This document shows, piece after piece, positions 44,829 through 55,485 of a stretch of DNA of 64,000 nucleotides. Position numbers and translations under genes: made by a program. How positions within the stretch are numbered: position 1 is the first letter of the stretch; each line of letters opens with the position of its first letter. Origin of the DNA: Xanthostigma xanthostigma (taxonomy: Eukaryota; Arthropoda; Insecta; Raphidioptera; Raphidiidae); NCBI GenBank assembly GCA_963575645.1, contig OY754465.1, positions 620,001 to 684,000 on the forward strand. The letters are read 5' to 3'. The notes under the pieces were generated by a model, which saw only the letters and a list, made by a program, of their open reading frames with translations, ran no database searches and was not told where the DNA came from.

Positions 44829-44874
44829 ATTAATAGTTACGTCCGCCATTTACTTGCATGTATGGATTTAATGA

Positions 44875-45411
44875 GGAAAGGACCCCGCACAAACCTTATG
44901 GGATTTGGTTCTCGGTTAAAATGATCGAAAATGGTTTTATTTTATAGTTATAAGGTTACTAAGAAAAAGTGCCTATGGGCGCATTGCCTAAAAAACAATA
45001 GATTTTTAGCTACAGATATGTTTAGCGAGATTTTAGATAAAGGGATATCCATTGAATTCACAATCTTAAAAAATCCTAAGCTCTATAGAAATATGTATTC
45101 GAGTGCTCTGAATCCGAATATGACATTATTATTTTATGCAAAGTGACACCTTCGAACATTACCTAGTTTTCGACTATTTTTCTATTTCTATATAAAAAAA
45201 GCACGAAAGTTGAACATGGAACATGTTTGTGAATTCAATGGATATCCTTATATCTAAAATCTCGCTAAACATATCATTAGCTAAAAACCTATTGGTTTTT
45301 ACGCTATGCGCCCATGGACAATGTTTCTTAGTCACCTTTAAACTATAAAATAAAACCATTTTTGATCAATTTAACCGAGAATCCCATAAGGTTTGTGCGG
45401 GGTCCTTTGGA
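44875..45411. mobile_element. Fold-back MITE, GTTTAGCGAGATTTTAGAT arms (complete copy)
   Basis: Long inverted arms: GGAAAGGACCCCGCACAAAC and GTTTGTGCGGGGTCCTTT at the tips, continuing through GGTTCTCGGTTAAAATGATC and the GTTTAGCGAGATTTTAG block. Arms are about 200 bp with a short centre. Confidence 0.85.
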
Positions 45412-45787
45412 CTAGATAAATAGAGTGTAAATTGATAACAGACATATCTTGGTTCTTATATTTGTCCCCTACCGCAAAACTAACACGGCAAGTGAACGAT
45501 ATTTCATTTTTCAGAACTTCGATTCAATGAAGGGTCGTTTTGAATCTATCAGTACGGCCCTGCAAACAACACAATCATGTAGGTGTGTGTATCTATCTGT
45601 GTTGTATAATGTACCCTCTCTATTAACTATGACTATGTGGCCGATGAAGGACGGCATAATATAAATTGGTTGCTGTGTGTCTCTTGTACTCTCTCACTCC
45701 ACCGGCACCGCATCGCGTCTCCCTCATTATGTTCAGCGGTCCTTAATTTCGTTCTTATCATTACATTGAAGACCTTATTATAAATTG

Positions 45788-46262
45788 TCTATACTAATAT
45801 ATAAAGCTGAAGTGTTTGTTTGTTTGTTTGGTTGGTTGGAACTACTGGTTCAAATTAAAAAAAATTTTTTTTTATGGATAGCCCATTTATCAAGGAAGGC
45901 TATAGGCTATAAAATATCACGTTGCGACCAATAAGAGCGGAACATCAATGAAAAATGTTGCAAAATGTATCTAAAAAATAAGCTTCTATTTAGGTGAAAT
46001 ACTGTAACTAAATATACCTACCTATTAGCGTTGCACATCAGAAGCCCGGCTGGCTCAGTCGGTAGAGTACGTGACTCTTAATATAAGAGTTTTTTTTATT
46101 TTCTACATTACTTTCTTACATTTAAATTTATTTTAATTTTATTTACGACTAATTAAAATTGAATAAATCTAATTAAAAGCTCATTTGAAAACTGTTATAA
46201 CTATAGGGACCTATATAAAAATAATTTTCCTACAATGTTTTCAATTAAATATTTATTATATT
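45788..46262 (+). mobile_element. Helitron-like element with truncated tRNA-Lys (5' part)
   Basis: Begins TCTATACTAATATATAAAGC as the other copies, then the GTTTGTTTG run and CTACTGGTTCAAATT. Contains GCCCGGCTGGCTCAGTCGG (tRNA-Lys D arm) at 46046, broken off at the anticodon stem. Collinear with 16558-17272; the CTAG end is missing. Confidence 0.8.
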
Positions 46263-47615
46263 CAATCGTCTTTTAGATTGTCCCTGTTGATTTTTGTCTT
46301 TAGCCTTTGATATGTTTCACGGCTTATATGTACCGGTAACCCACAACACAGGCGCGAGAAAAGAGGGAATACCGGTATTCCTTGATAACGCATGTCATGA
46401 TTTTCTATAGGTATCTGCATTAAATAAATTACTTATCTATTTTGCAACAAAATAATGAAATAAAACATAGCCTATAGCACTTCTTAAAATGATAAAAACA
46501 TTTAAAAAAATTCATCACGATTAGTGAAATCGTTTTTAAGTTAAATACGTTAAAACACATTCATATGCGCAGGTAGCTAAAACGTGACCCAAAGCCGATA
46601 CACTTTCGTTTTAGCTACTGCGCATGCATATGCACTTCTTTGTATGTATGTGTGTTTGAACGATTTTACTGATTCTGATAGATTTTTTGAAATGTTTTTT
46701 ATCATTCCAAAAGTGCTACAAGCTATGTGTTATTTCACTATTTTATTGCAAAATTAACAGGTTAATTAATTTTTTATTACTCATGCGGGGGAAAAGTGGT
46801 ATGTTTACGCACGCTGTTACGGTTGAAAAGTAGCTATTTTCATTTGCGTGCGGAAACTTTATTTGTCGCACTGAAATTATTGTTTGCCGCACGCCAATTC
46901 AGAGTTACCATAGTTACCAATACAATAACAATTTTAACTGAATTGTCAACTTTTTAATGATTGAATTTTAATTTTTATTACTTCTAATTTCTTTTTTTAA
47001 TTCGTAATAAAATTTTAATTTAATTTAATTCGTAATAAAAAATAGTATGTGCAACTCGTGCGGCATTGTCGCACTAGTTGCACAATATACTATTATGTCA
47101 GTTCATTGGTTCTTTTATACATTGCCAGAGCACAGCTTATATTATGATCTGCCATAACTTAACACTAAATATGTTATAATGGATATCTTCATCTAACAAT
47201 AGAAAACTAATGGGTGAAAAACAGGATTATTGATGACTTCGAGTAACACTGTTATGCTTTTATCATATTCATCATTATGTTAATGAGAAACGAACGAAAT
47301 CAATCTTTCTTTAGTGCTATATATTTTAAAGTTATTGTTTAGCCAACTTTTACCAACCGCGCAGGAGATACGTGATACGTTCCTGAAAAACATCGTGATT
47401 AATAAACTCGCGCGACGAGACTGATGTATTTCAGGGCGGCGACAGCTGACTTATAAATGCACTGTTAATTTTTTTGCAATAATACTCTCAAGAAGTGTGT
47501 AAACATGACAGCTAGATTTAATATCAGTTATTCTGTATCAGCTGGTCAAAGATACCTGTCCTTGAAATTTTCACGACACACCCCCTTCGGAACATTAAAA
47601 AAGTAATTAAACCAA
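46263..47615. other. Intergenic; scraps of repeats only
   Basis: A 30-bp inverted repeat at about 46562-46633 (GCGCAGGTAGCTAAAACG / CGTTTTAGCTACTGCGC). 47045-47100 contains a fragment of the TATTGTGCGACTAG family (GTCGCACTAGTTGCACAATA). No gene. Confidence 0.5.
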
Positions 47616-48066
47616 CTAGCGTGACCTGTGCAAATTATTCGCACTAAATAAGTATAATAATTATCACTTTACAAAATTATTTTTTAAATATGATTGCAGG
47701 TATTCAATTCGTTTCTAATTTTGCACACTGCTTATAACGTTCTTCTTTTTGTTGTAAAAGAAATATTTTACTAAAATTGTCATATAGAGGCGCAAGTAGC
47801 AAAAGCGTTGTTCAGCGTTGCCCGTCAGATGGCAGTACGCAGTATTTACAATATGATGGTCAAATGACAAATCGAAGTGTTAACGTTACGCCGTCAGATG
47901 GCAGACGTTGTTCAGAGTTTAATCAATTTACAAAAACAATAGCAATAATAAATTTTTTAGTTGTCGATGTCAGTAGAGCAAGCAATTATATGTAAAATGA
48001 TATATAATTTATGTGGAGAAATTGTGAGATTTTTTCTAAAAACGGAGGCAAACATCTTAAACCTTA
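47616..48066 (+). mobile_element. Interspersed element, CTAGxGTGACCTGTGCG family (copy 4)
   Basis: Begins CTAGCGTGACCTGTGCAAAT; internally deleted compared with copy 1. Confidence 0.75.
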
Positions 48067-48714
48067 TATATGATGTCTTGTCCGCTTTTTATAGTACAAA
48101 TATTCGATTGTTTGAGCATTCCTGTTTCGGTGTCATGTCGGCGGAGCAAAGTTGCATTTCTTAACACATAAAAAGCACATATAGGTACTGCACACAACAT
48201 ATCTGATTTCTTGAGAAGCTTTTCTTGATATGATTCACATTCAAGTGGACTCGAATTTTATTCAAGAAACATGTATTTTCGTATACTTATATATTTTATG
48301 TGTACAATAAAATATATAACATTTATTGTCATATCGTTATTTGAAACATTATTATTCAATCAATTAATATTTTCATAGGAAAAATAACTATTTATATTTT
48401 CTTTTCTTTTTTTTTTAATATGTCGCAAATAACTACAAATTATAGCGAGAGAGATGGCGACAGACATGGTCAAGAAGGAGCCCTGGGTGGCAGAAACGCT
48501 CTCTTTCGTGTAGTCTGAGCCCCCCTTTACAATGCCGCTTGGAGAAGTAGAGATCTACCGCGTTGCGATACGCAGCTGAGACACTTAAAAAATTCAAAAA
48601 TCCTTTACGAAATGGCAGAAAATAACTGAACAGCATCTGGGGGACCTCCTAGTTTCTGCCAATTTATCCCCTGCAGAGACTTACTGTATTACTATCTCAC
48701 TTTGTACATACACG

Positions 48715-49066
48715 ATCTCGTAATTGTTTTTTAGAGAACTCCCCACAAACATCTTCCCCTTTTCAAGGCGCAAAAAAAACGCCATCGCATCGACACGCCC
48801 GCCGTAATTGATTTTTTAAAGAGCTCCCCACAAACGCCCTCCTCATTTCACTGCGCAAAAAAAACGCAATCGCATTGACACGACCCCGTAATTGTTTTTT
48901 TAAAGAGCTCCCCACAAACGCCTTCTCCTTTTCACTGCGCACAAAAACCGCTATTGCATCGACACGACCCCGTAATTATTTTTTAAAGAGCTTTCCCCAA
49001 ACGCCTTCCCCTTTTTACTGCGCAAAAAAAAAACGCCATCGCATCGACACGACCCCGTAATTGTGA
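48715..49066. repeat. Tandem repeat of about 80 bp, four to five units
   Basis: Unit: CCCCGTAATTGTTTTTTAAA, GAGCTCCCCACAAACGCC, TTCCCCTTTTCACTGCGC, AAAAAAACGC-ATCGCATCGACACGA. Units differ by small changes. Ends 115 bp before the first BAMBI-like exon seen. Confidence 0.9.
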
Positions 49067-49180
49067 GGGCGTTTCCCATTCTGTCTGTCTGATCAGTTTT
49101 TGTTGAGAATAAATTGAAAAATTATTACGTAACAAACTCAACGGTTATAAGTTTCGATTAAATTTTTTTTTTTCACGCAG

Positions 49181-49346
49181 GTGCTATAGAGTATGACACG
49201 GAAGAAGGCAAGCAGCTGCAGTGTGCGTGTACGACCCAAGATTGCCGCGACGCTCGCAGAACGACATGCGTAACAAACCACATGTGCTACACGCAACTCC
49301 TCGCGAACGATGACGGCTCCGAACCAGTAACTAGGGGATGTATCGA
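49181..49346 (+). CDS. BAMBI-like exon A: N-terminal half of the cysteine-rich domain
   Basis: Reads AIEYDTEEGKQLQCACTTQD, CRDARRTTCVTNHMCYTQLL, ANDDGSEPVTRGCI and a split Asp. Six cysteines are spaced as in TGF-beta receptor ectodomains. The acceptor is a long T tract ending cacgcag, the donor GA|gtgaga at 49347. Starts in phase 1, ends in phase 2. GC content is higher than in the surroundings. Confidence 0.85.
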
Positions 49347-51948
49347 GTGAGAGCGTTTTTGAAGTGAATTTTTTTTCAGATCGAATCAGACGTAAAGTGA
49401 AACGCTTCCCCTTCTCTGATTTGAAATGAAAGAGTGCGAGAATCGTTTCTACTCTCTCTCTGTCAAAGCGTTGTACGCACTCTACACGCATGCGTAGTGC
49501 GCACTATGTGTATTCAATAGTAATCACACCGCAAGGGCAGAAAAGTTGAGATTGCTTATGACGCGCAGTTCAAGGTTCTTAAACCTTTTGCCCGTGTGGT
49601 GTATACCTTGGTCGAAAGTACGCTTATTAAATACATTAAATAATGAATTACATAAAAGCACAGATAAACAAGCAAGTAGCTTTGAGGTTATACGTAAAAA
49701 CACGAATGATAGCTGTTCGTGACTATTGGCTAGCGGCAGTAACGGCAATCTAATGGACTGATAACTATTTTTCTTTATGTCGAAAGACTTCCGGTATCAG
49801 TTAGACTTTCTGCCTTAAGGGGGTTGAGACGTTTTACGAAGATAATGAAAAAAATCTTAAATAAAGTTTATTAATGGATTTTTTATGACAAAATTTTTTG
49901 TAAAAAATCCAAAATCATTAGGAGATTTATAAAGTTAAAAATTAAAAAAAAATTTACATGAATTCTTATGGAAAATATGTCAACCTAGAATGCAAACGGT
50001 ACATTATAATTTTTTGCAAATAACCAAATAATGTCAGCAGTTCCGAAAACTAACTATGTAAAGCATCGATGTCTTACGCATATTTTAATATTTTTTCCAA
50101 TATAATTAGGAGACTTTTAATCAATAAAAAAAATTATTAAACCTTAGCACTTTTCGATTATGGACTTTTATTCTTGACAATTTTAACTGAATTTTCAACT
50201 TTTTAATGATTTAATTTAATTTTTATTACTTCTAATTTCTTTTGTTTAATTATTCACTGCAAAAAATATGTAAAATACAGATATTTATATAAATTTATTT
50301 TTTCTAACCTAACTTTGTACAAAAAATTCAAAAGTTAGTCCATTAAGTAAAATACTGAAATAATTAACTAATATTAAAAAAAATATTTATTTATGCCTTT
50401 ATGACAATAATTTATTGGTATCATCGACTTATAACCTTTTGTAAAAATTTATTATGGAAAAGTTCCCATTTAGAATTCGACTTACTTACGGATCAACCTC
50501 CTTAAAATTGATTTACGTGCTTTACACCGAGGTATCAAGAAAAAAATATAAATTGGTTTTTACTTTTAAGAAAACAGACTAAGGCCTAGTTTATATGAGA
50601 GTCGTTCATCGCACGTTAGCCCAACGCGCGTTTACAGTTTCTATACAATTGTATATAACTGTTTACATGATAACGCGCGTTGGTTGGGCGTTGAACGCGC
50701 GTTATCATGTAAACAGTTATATACAATTGTATAGAAGTTGTAAACGCGCGTTGGGCCAACGTGCGTTGAACGCTCTTCATGTGTGCTAGGCCTTATAATA
50801 TCCTAGCACTGACCCCTGCCAAGTTGGATAGGTTAATTTCATAACGTAACTATATATCAGTACATATGTATGTGGTCATTTTTTGTTGGGAATAAATGAA
50901 AATTTATTATTTGTTTGATTTTTCAGTCGCAGTATTATATTATGCGAAAAACATACAATAACCAAGGGATGGATGTATCTAAATTGCTGCGGCGACAAAG
51001 ACATGTGTAACGAGCGTCAATTGACAACAAGTGCGACGCCCGCCGCCGCCGCCGCGACGGGTCCTCTCGGCCGGCGACCGGTTCGTCCTCCACTACCGAT
51101 ACATCACGGATATGACACGCAACCCACCGTCGCCAACACGGAGGAGGGAATGAGCGAAGAGCAAAACGTCGAGATAAACATCACACAGCCACCTTTCGTA
51201 ATAGTAATTGGTGTCGTCGGCACGTTATTATTCTTCACTATCATTATTGTTGGATTTTATGTTTTGAAAAAACAAAAGTAAGTATTCAATAAATTACTTA
51301 AATTTTCCGTATCTAATTGTGCATTGAGAGAATTTTTATTTGATTTTATATGTAACATTTCCGAAATATTTCTTTTAGAAAAGTTAGTTTCATTATCTAA
51401 AATTTTTATATTATCCCAATTAATTTTATGGTCAAGTTCTAATTTGTGTTTAGTTATTACATTATGTTTGTCACGGATTAATTTATGATTATTTTGGTGT
51501 TCTATTATTCTTGTTTTAAGAGCTCTTTTTGTTTGACCAATATAATTCTTAGTACAATTTTCACAATTAATTTTCAAAAGTAAGTATTATCGAAACATCA
51601 AAATGTTGTCATGGATGCTCTCACAATAATCTATATTACAATAGAGTACGCGAGAAAGCAGTGAAAGTGTCTGCAATTAAGAGAGAGAACAGTTCCTCAT
51701 CTCTATATGGTAACTAAAGATTCAAAACAATGCTGATTTGAGTAAACAAATTTCTGGTCTTCTGCAGCGTTCTCTCTTTTAACTAAGGGCACATTCACTT
51801 GTGGCAAGCATACAAACTAGCGTACTCTAGTTACTTATAATCAATTTCAGTTATATTTTTTCTTTCGAATTTAATAAAATATAATTTTTTTTTTATTTCA
51901 GTGCGATGTATTTACAAAGAGAGACTTACATTAATGGCCGGCACTTGA
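49181..51948 (+). CDS. bambi: TGF-beta family pseudoreceptor, BAMBI-like (last three exons)
   Basis: Exons 49181-49346, 50927-51277 and 51902-51948. They encode a cysteine-rich ectodomain, a Pro/Ala/Thr-rich stalk, a transmembrane helix and a short tail with no kinase domain. The cysteine pattern (CAC...C...C...MC, then GCID, then NCCGDKDMCN) is that of TGF-beta receptor three-finger domains. MC, GC-Asp and CC..DMCN spacing, together with the missing kinase, match BAMBI, a membrane decoy that dampens BMP/activin signalling. The signal-peptide exon was not found; the first exon seen needs one base from it. The identity is inference from cysteine spacing. An alternatively spliced ectodomain exon of a kinase-bearing type I receptor is less likely, because a stop and a polyadenylation signal follow the transmembrane helix. 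Confidence 0.7.
49597..49819. repeat. Interspersed repeat shared with 8158-8417
   Basis: Same blocks in the same order as 8158-8417 (CTTATTAAATACATTAA, TGAATTACATAAAAGCAC, ATAGCTGTTCGTGACTATTG). The right side meets the TTAA element. In the intron of the BAMBI-like gene. Confidence 0.6.
49815..50505 (+). mobile_element. TTAA-flanked MITE (piggyBac-like), copy 2 (intron of BAMBI-like gene)
   Basis: TTAA at 49815-49818 and 50502-50505; inner ends GGGGGTTGAG and ATCAACCTCC. Collinear with 42639-43360 in reverse. Confidence 0.8.
50580..50795. mobile_element. Fold-back MITE with TAAGGCCTAG ends (intron of BAMBI-like gene)
   Basis: Nearly a complete hairpin: TAAGGCCTAGTTTATATGAG to TGTGTGCTAGGCCTTA, with arms rich in AACGCGCGTT and ATGATAACGCGCGTTGG. 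GC-rich arms in AT-rich DNA. Ends 131 bp before exon B. Confidence 0.85.
50927..51277 (+). CDS. BAMBI-like exon B: end of ectodomain, stalk, transmembrane helix
   Basis: The split Asp is followed by RSIILCEKHTITKGWMYLN, then CCGDKDMCNERQL, closing the three-finger domain. An Ala/Pro/Arg-rich stalk comes next, including AAAAATGPLGRRPVRPPLP, then NITQPPFVIVIGVVGTLLFF and TIIIVGFYVLKKQ, a transmembrane helix with basic stop-transfer. The acceptor is gatttttcag, the donor A|gtaagt at 51278. The stalk is markedly GC-rich. The donor lies inside the target duplication of a Penelope-type insertion. Confidence 0.9.
51287..51574 (-). mobile_element. Penelope-like element 3' fragment (GIY-YIG region) in the intron of the BAMBI-like gene
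   Basis: On the minus strand this encodes KINCENCTKNYIGQTKRALK, TRIIEHQNNH, then a long charged tail. The Cys-x2-Cys just before YIGQT, followed by R...EH, is the GIY-YIG endonuclease signature of Penelope-like retroelements. Only the C-terminal part is present, as expected from 5' truncation. It is flanked by a 14-bp direct repeat, CAAAAGTAAGTATT, at 51273-51286 and 51575-51588, which is the target duplication. The duplicated target includes the 5' splice site of exon B. Confidence 0.8.
51630..51842. mobile_element. MITE with TAGAGTACGCG ends (copy 2, intron of BAMBI-like gene)
   Basis: Ends AATAGAGTACGCGAGA and CTAGCGTACTCTAGT; body as in 28936-29170. Lies between the Penelope-type fragment and the last exon. 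Confidence 0.75.
51902..51948 (+). CDS. BAMBI-like exon C: short cytoplasmic tail and stop
   Basis: The acceptor is a long T tract ending ttatttcag. Joined in phase 1 to exon B it encodes M RCIYKERLTLMAGT and stops at TGA 51946-51948, before AATAAA at 51956-51961. A different frame is also open and more protein-like (AMYLQRETYINGRHLKDAIN, stop at 51966-51968), which would need a one-base shift in the A-rich end of exon B. Either way there is no kinase. Confidence 0.6.
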
Positions 51949-51955
51949 AAGATGC

Positions 51956-51961
51956 AATAAA
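51956..51961 (+). terminator. Candidate polyadenylation signal of the BAMBI-like gene
   Basis: AATAAA just after the phase-1 stop codon, followed by very AT-rich sequence. Supports 51902-51948 being the terminal exon. Confidence 0.5.
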
Positions 51962-52387
51962 CATTTAGTTATAATTTTTTTTTTATTTATATTATAAAAT
52001 AATTCATATAAATGACGTGTAGTTGTTTTGTATTTTTTGTTTATTAATTTTAATTTCGTTACTCAAATACTTTTGTACTCAGAATATTGAAAAATTAATA
52101 AATTTTATACGATGACTACAGTACAACATAAATAGGTTGGTGATCACTTAAAAAATATTTTTCAAGTTTAGTAAAAATAAAATGTTATAGCAATCGTGCG
52201 CTAAAAAGCCTTGGTACTAGCAGGAAGACTATGATGATGAATTCACTATGATTTATGAATCAAAGTATATATATATTATGTACAGTGATGAAGCTCATGA
52301 TTTATAATATGAGCATACGTAAGAAGAGAATCTAATATACATTTCCAAATTATAATATCAGTGGCGTCCGAAGTTTATTTTACTTAT

Positions 52388-52893
52388 GCCCATATTCACC
52401 GAACACTATTAAAGATAGAAGTTACTAATCTTAATTTTTTTCGTTACAATAAAATTTACTTTCAATTCACCAAGCAAAATATCAAGTAGAAAAGTTAGTT
52501 AAAGAACAAATACACTGCACTATACTCCTTGCTCTTTTTGTTGAATATTTTGACGTTCATCCAAAAATCCAACCGAATGTTTTATCCTAACTTAATTGCA
52601 CACTAAGTTTAATGCTTTACAACTATATACTTCACAAAAAGTTAATAAACAACACATAAATAAAGTCACAAGAGCAACTGTAGATATAACACTCCACGTT
52701 TATGGGTTAGATATTATGATCTATGTGGCGGCCATTATTATTATCAGGCGAATAAATATTTATACCCTCGAAATAAGTAAACATAATTATGTTTGGTGAA
52801 TTGAATTATCGCTATTTATTCGGAAGAATAGCTACCTGAAGAATAAATGAACCGAATAAAGAACTGTACTTACTTACTTTAGGTGAATATGGC
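52388..52893. mobile_element. MITE with GCCCATATTCACC ends
   Basis: Inverted ends TGCCCATATTCACCGAAC and TTTAGGTGAATATGGCC. Non-coding interior with further ATTCACC / GGTGAAT motifs. Confidence 0.7.
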
Positions 52894-53236
52894 CATTATT
52901 GAAGCAATGCTTCCTAACGCAGGTCCAGATACAGACGGATGCTTTCGATGCAACCGAGAAAATACACATAGTTTCCGGCATGTACAAACTGACGGACCTC
53001 TTCAACTATCCATATAAATAGAGATCAGTGACGCTGACATGAAAACGTGTGAAGAGTCAGCCATCGCTTTGGAATTAGGAAATCAACGCTGTAATATTAC
53101 AATGTAATGTACGTAATGTATGTATATTAGGTTTGTTCCTACAAACAGTCGCAGATTAAATTATTATTGTATCTTAAATATGTGACTTTTTCAGTAACCT
53201 CACGTTAAATAAGACAATAATTGCGAATTAGTATGT

Positions 53237-53711
53237 TTATTCAACACGCGTGAGTAATATATAATTTCGGGGCCCTGCTAAATTCGGGAGAAATAATAAA
53301 TTACTTCATGTTGACGCGTAGAGTGCTAATAATGAGCCGTACTGTACGATAATAAATTTTCTGAACCAATAGGAACGCAGTAGCGAGCGAAAGCGTACAA
53401 TAATGAATAATAACTGCATAGTTTCTGGGCCAATAGGAACGCGGTAGCGGTTTGTATATATGAAAACAGCATCGCAATGCAGCGAAGGTCAGGGCCATCT
53501 TGTGTGCATCGAGGGCGGTGGGTACGTCAATCAATGAAGTGATTTATTATTTTTCCCTCTTTTATCAGGGCCCCGATTACATATTACTCCTGCTAGTTGA
53601 ATAAAGTATTATGTGCGACCATTGATCGAAGGAGAATATTCCACTCGCGTGTTACCGCACGAGCTTAGCGAATCTTCTCCTTCTCCCACTAGTCGCACAA
53701 TATACTATTAT
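53237..53711 (+). mobile_element. Interspersed element, TATTGTGCGACTAGTG family (copy 3)
   Basis: Begins TTATTCAACACGCGTGAGTA; ends CACTAGTCGCACAATATACT. The fullest of the three copies. Confidence 0.75.
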
Positions 53712-53888
53712 TGGAATCGTTAAAGCCGTATTTACAGCTCGCCAAAAAAAAGAGATACATAACCTCAAAAACTTTAGTCTGCTCTAAAGTCTACGACCTA
53801 CGGCAACTTATGCTGATTGTCAGCAAATATTTTGTAACAAATGACTATTCTAATAGTTTCTGCCTTTACTTGATGAAAATCCATTATA

Positions 53889-54035
53889 AAATAAAATAAA
53901 TAAAACAATTAAGTTAAAAAGATTTTCACTTTATTCTATATATCTGATGAAGCTGCTGTGACAGCGAAACATATGTCATATTTTTATAATAAAGTGAAAA
54001 TCTTTTTAACTTAATTGTTTTATTTATTTTATTTT
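53889..54035 (+). ncRNA. Hairpin with a hammerhead-ribozyme-like core
   Basis: Arms 53889-53935 and 53987-54035 are near-perfect reverse complements. Between them: CTGATGA (53944-53950), a stem GCTG/CAGC with loop CTGTGA, then GAAAC, ATAT and GTC ending at 53977. ACA/TGT can form a 3-bp stem III with a 2-nt loop; ATAT on each side forms stem I, continued by the long arms. One extra A after CTGATGA departs from the consensus. Small hammerheads of this kind occur in Penelope-like elements. Activity is not shown. Confidence 0.45.
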
Positions 54036-54140
54036 ACAAATGACTATAGTAATCAGGTATTTAGGGGAGACATTGGGACAATACAACAGTCACTAAACAC
54101 ACCTGTGTTTTGAATTTCTGTAGGAACATACCTATTACAT

Positions 54141-54623
54141 ACAGAATGATTTTTAAGTTAATTTTTCTTTTTTAACAGCGTGTCGAAATCAAATAGACGA
54201 AAAAATATTTTAAGTAGCTTTTTTATCAAAACTCAAAAATAAGAGAAAAACAGCCTTTCAAAGTATAATTAAATTTTATTTAATTAATTCAAAAGCCCCG
54301 TTAACACACGCGAAGAACTGACAGCGCAAATCGGAAATACATCCCAAATAATTCGCGGAAGGCCCTTACCGCTACTACAAGCATGGCTACAACGCACGCA
54401 TCTTTGTGCCCAACAAAACGCGAACAATTTCTGTGAATACTTGATAATGACATAACATATTTCCGTAGTGACATAACATAACGCCAGAACCGTCCTCAAA
54501 TAAAACTTTGAAAGCCCGTTTCTCTTTCATTTTTGAATTTTGATAAAAAAGTTACTTGAAATATTTGTTCGTCTATTTGATTTCTACAGGCTATTAAAAA
54601 AATCAACTTAAAAATCATTCTGT
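54141..54623. mobile_element. Fold-back element with ACAGAATGATTTTTAAGTT arms
   Basis: Arms about 54141-54250 and 54516-54623 (TAAAAATCATTCTGT end), largely complementary, enclosing 265 bp of GC-richer sequence. The minus-strand 71-codon frame inside is not recognised. Confidence 0.7.
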
Positions 54624-54866
54624 AGACGTACAACTTTAATGTATGTAGCACGTTTGTATGTGTTACGGTTACTTATAAAACTTATAAATAACGTAATAAA
54701 ATACGAGGCAATTAATAATATGTACAATTTATTATAATATGCAATACGGAACTGACTATGAAAGTACACATAAAACATGATATGTACGTTTTCATAATAA
54801 AGTTTTAAATACTTCGTGCCCAAGACGACTGTTTTGTCTATTCGACACAATGCCTTGACTCTATAG

Positions 54867-55128
54867 CAGGGGCGGGCAAATCTTTTGATCGTCGGGCCAC
54901 ATTGCTGATGAAAATTGGACCGTGGGCCAAAAATTTAGGGAGCAAAAAAAAGGTCCTTTCATTTCCGCAACAAAAAGACGTTTTTTCGTCTGTTGTGGCC
55001 CTTGCTATTTAGGTATTATTTTTTTATGCGCCAAATTATATTGGCAAACTATTTTCGCTCTTAATGATCATTTATAAAATTCTTTGCGGGCCGGATCCGA
55101 GCCGCGGGCCGCCATTTGCCCAGGTCTA
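54867..55128. mobile_element. hAT-type MITE with CAGGGGCGGGCAAA ends
   Basis: Ends CAGGGGCGGGCAAATC and GCCATTTGCCCAGGTCTA; perfect 8-bp target duplication CTCTATAG at 54859-54866 and 55129-55136. GGGCCACATTGCTG and GGGCCGCCATTTGCC are typical of this hAT MITE type. Confidence 0.95.
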
Positions 55129-55414
55129 CTCTATAGAGTCTAGGGATTTTTATTGGTTCTAGAGCCTATAGAGCTTATAAAAATGCTTAGCCTAGAGTAT
55201 TGACTTTAAACCACACAATTAGAACTGATTTATAAAGGATCGCGCACACTATACCAGCCAGGATCAGAAAAGCCTGCTCGTTTTCATGTTATTTAATGGG
55301 CCAGCACCTGCAACCAACAAGGACCGTCACTCGGTCGCCCGCAATTTCTGTCTAGACATAATGCTGAACCGATCTAGTGTGCTAGTATTCATTAAAATCA
55401 AAAAAATATTTCAG

Positions 55415-55485
55415 ATAAAAATGAAGGAACCAGAAACCTCATTCAAGATGGCCGATACAGGGGAATTACCATTTCTGAACGGGAG
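55415..55485 (+). CDS. Candidate coding exon, unknown gene
   Basis: An acceptor (aaaatatttcag) at 55414 and a good donor (AG|gtacgt) at 55486 enclose 71 nt with ATG at 55421 in the context aaaATGaag: MKEPETSFKMADTGELPFLN and GR. It could be the first coding exon of a gene running right. No later exon in matching phase was found. Not recognised; could be chance. Confidence 0.3.

Noticed and set aside
48875-49060. Small protein with repeated FSLRTKTAIASTRPRNYF-like units
   Set aside because: It is the 80-bp tandem repeat read in one frame; units drift out of frame.
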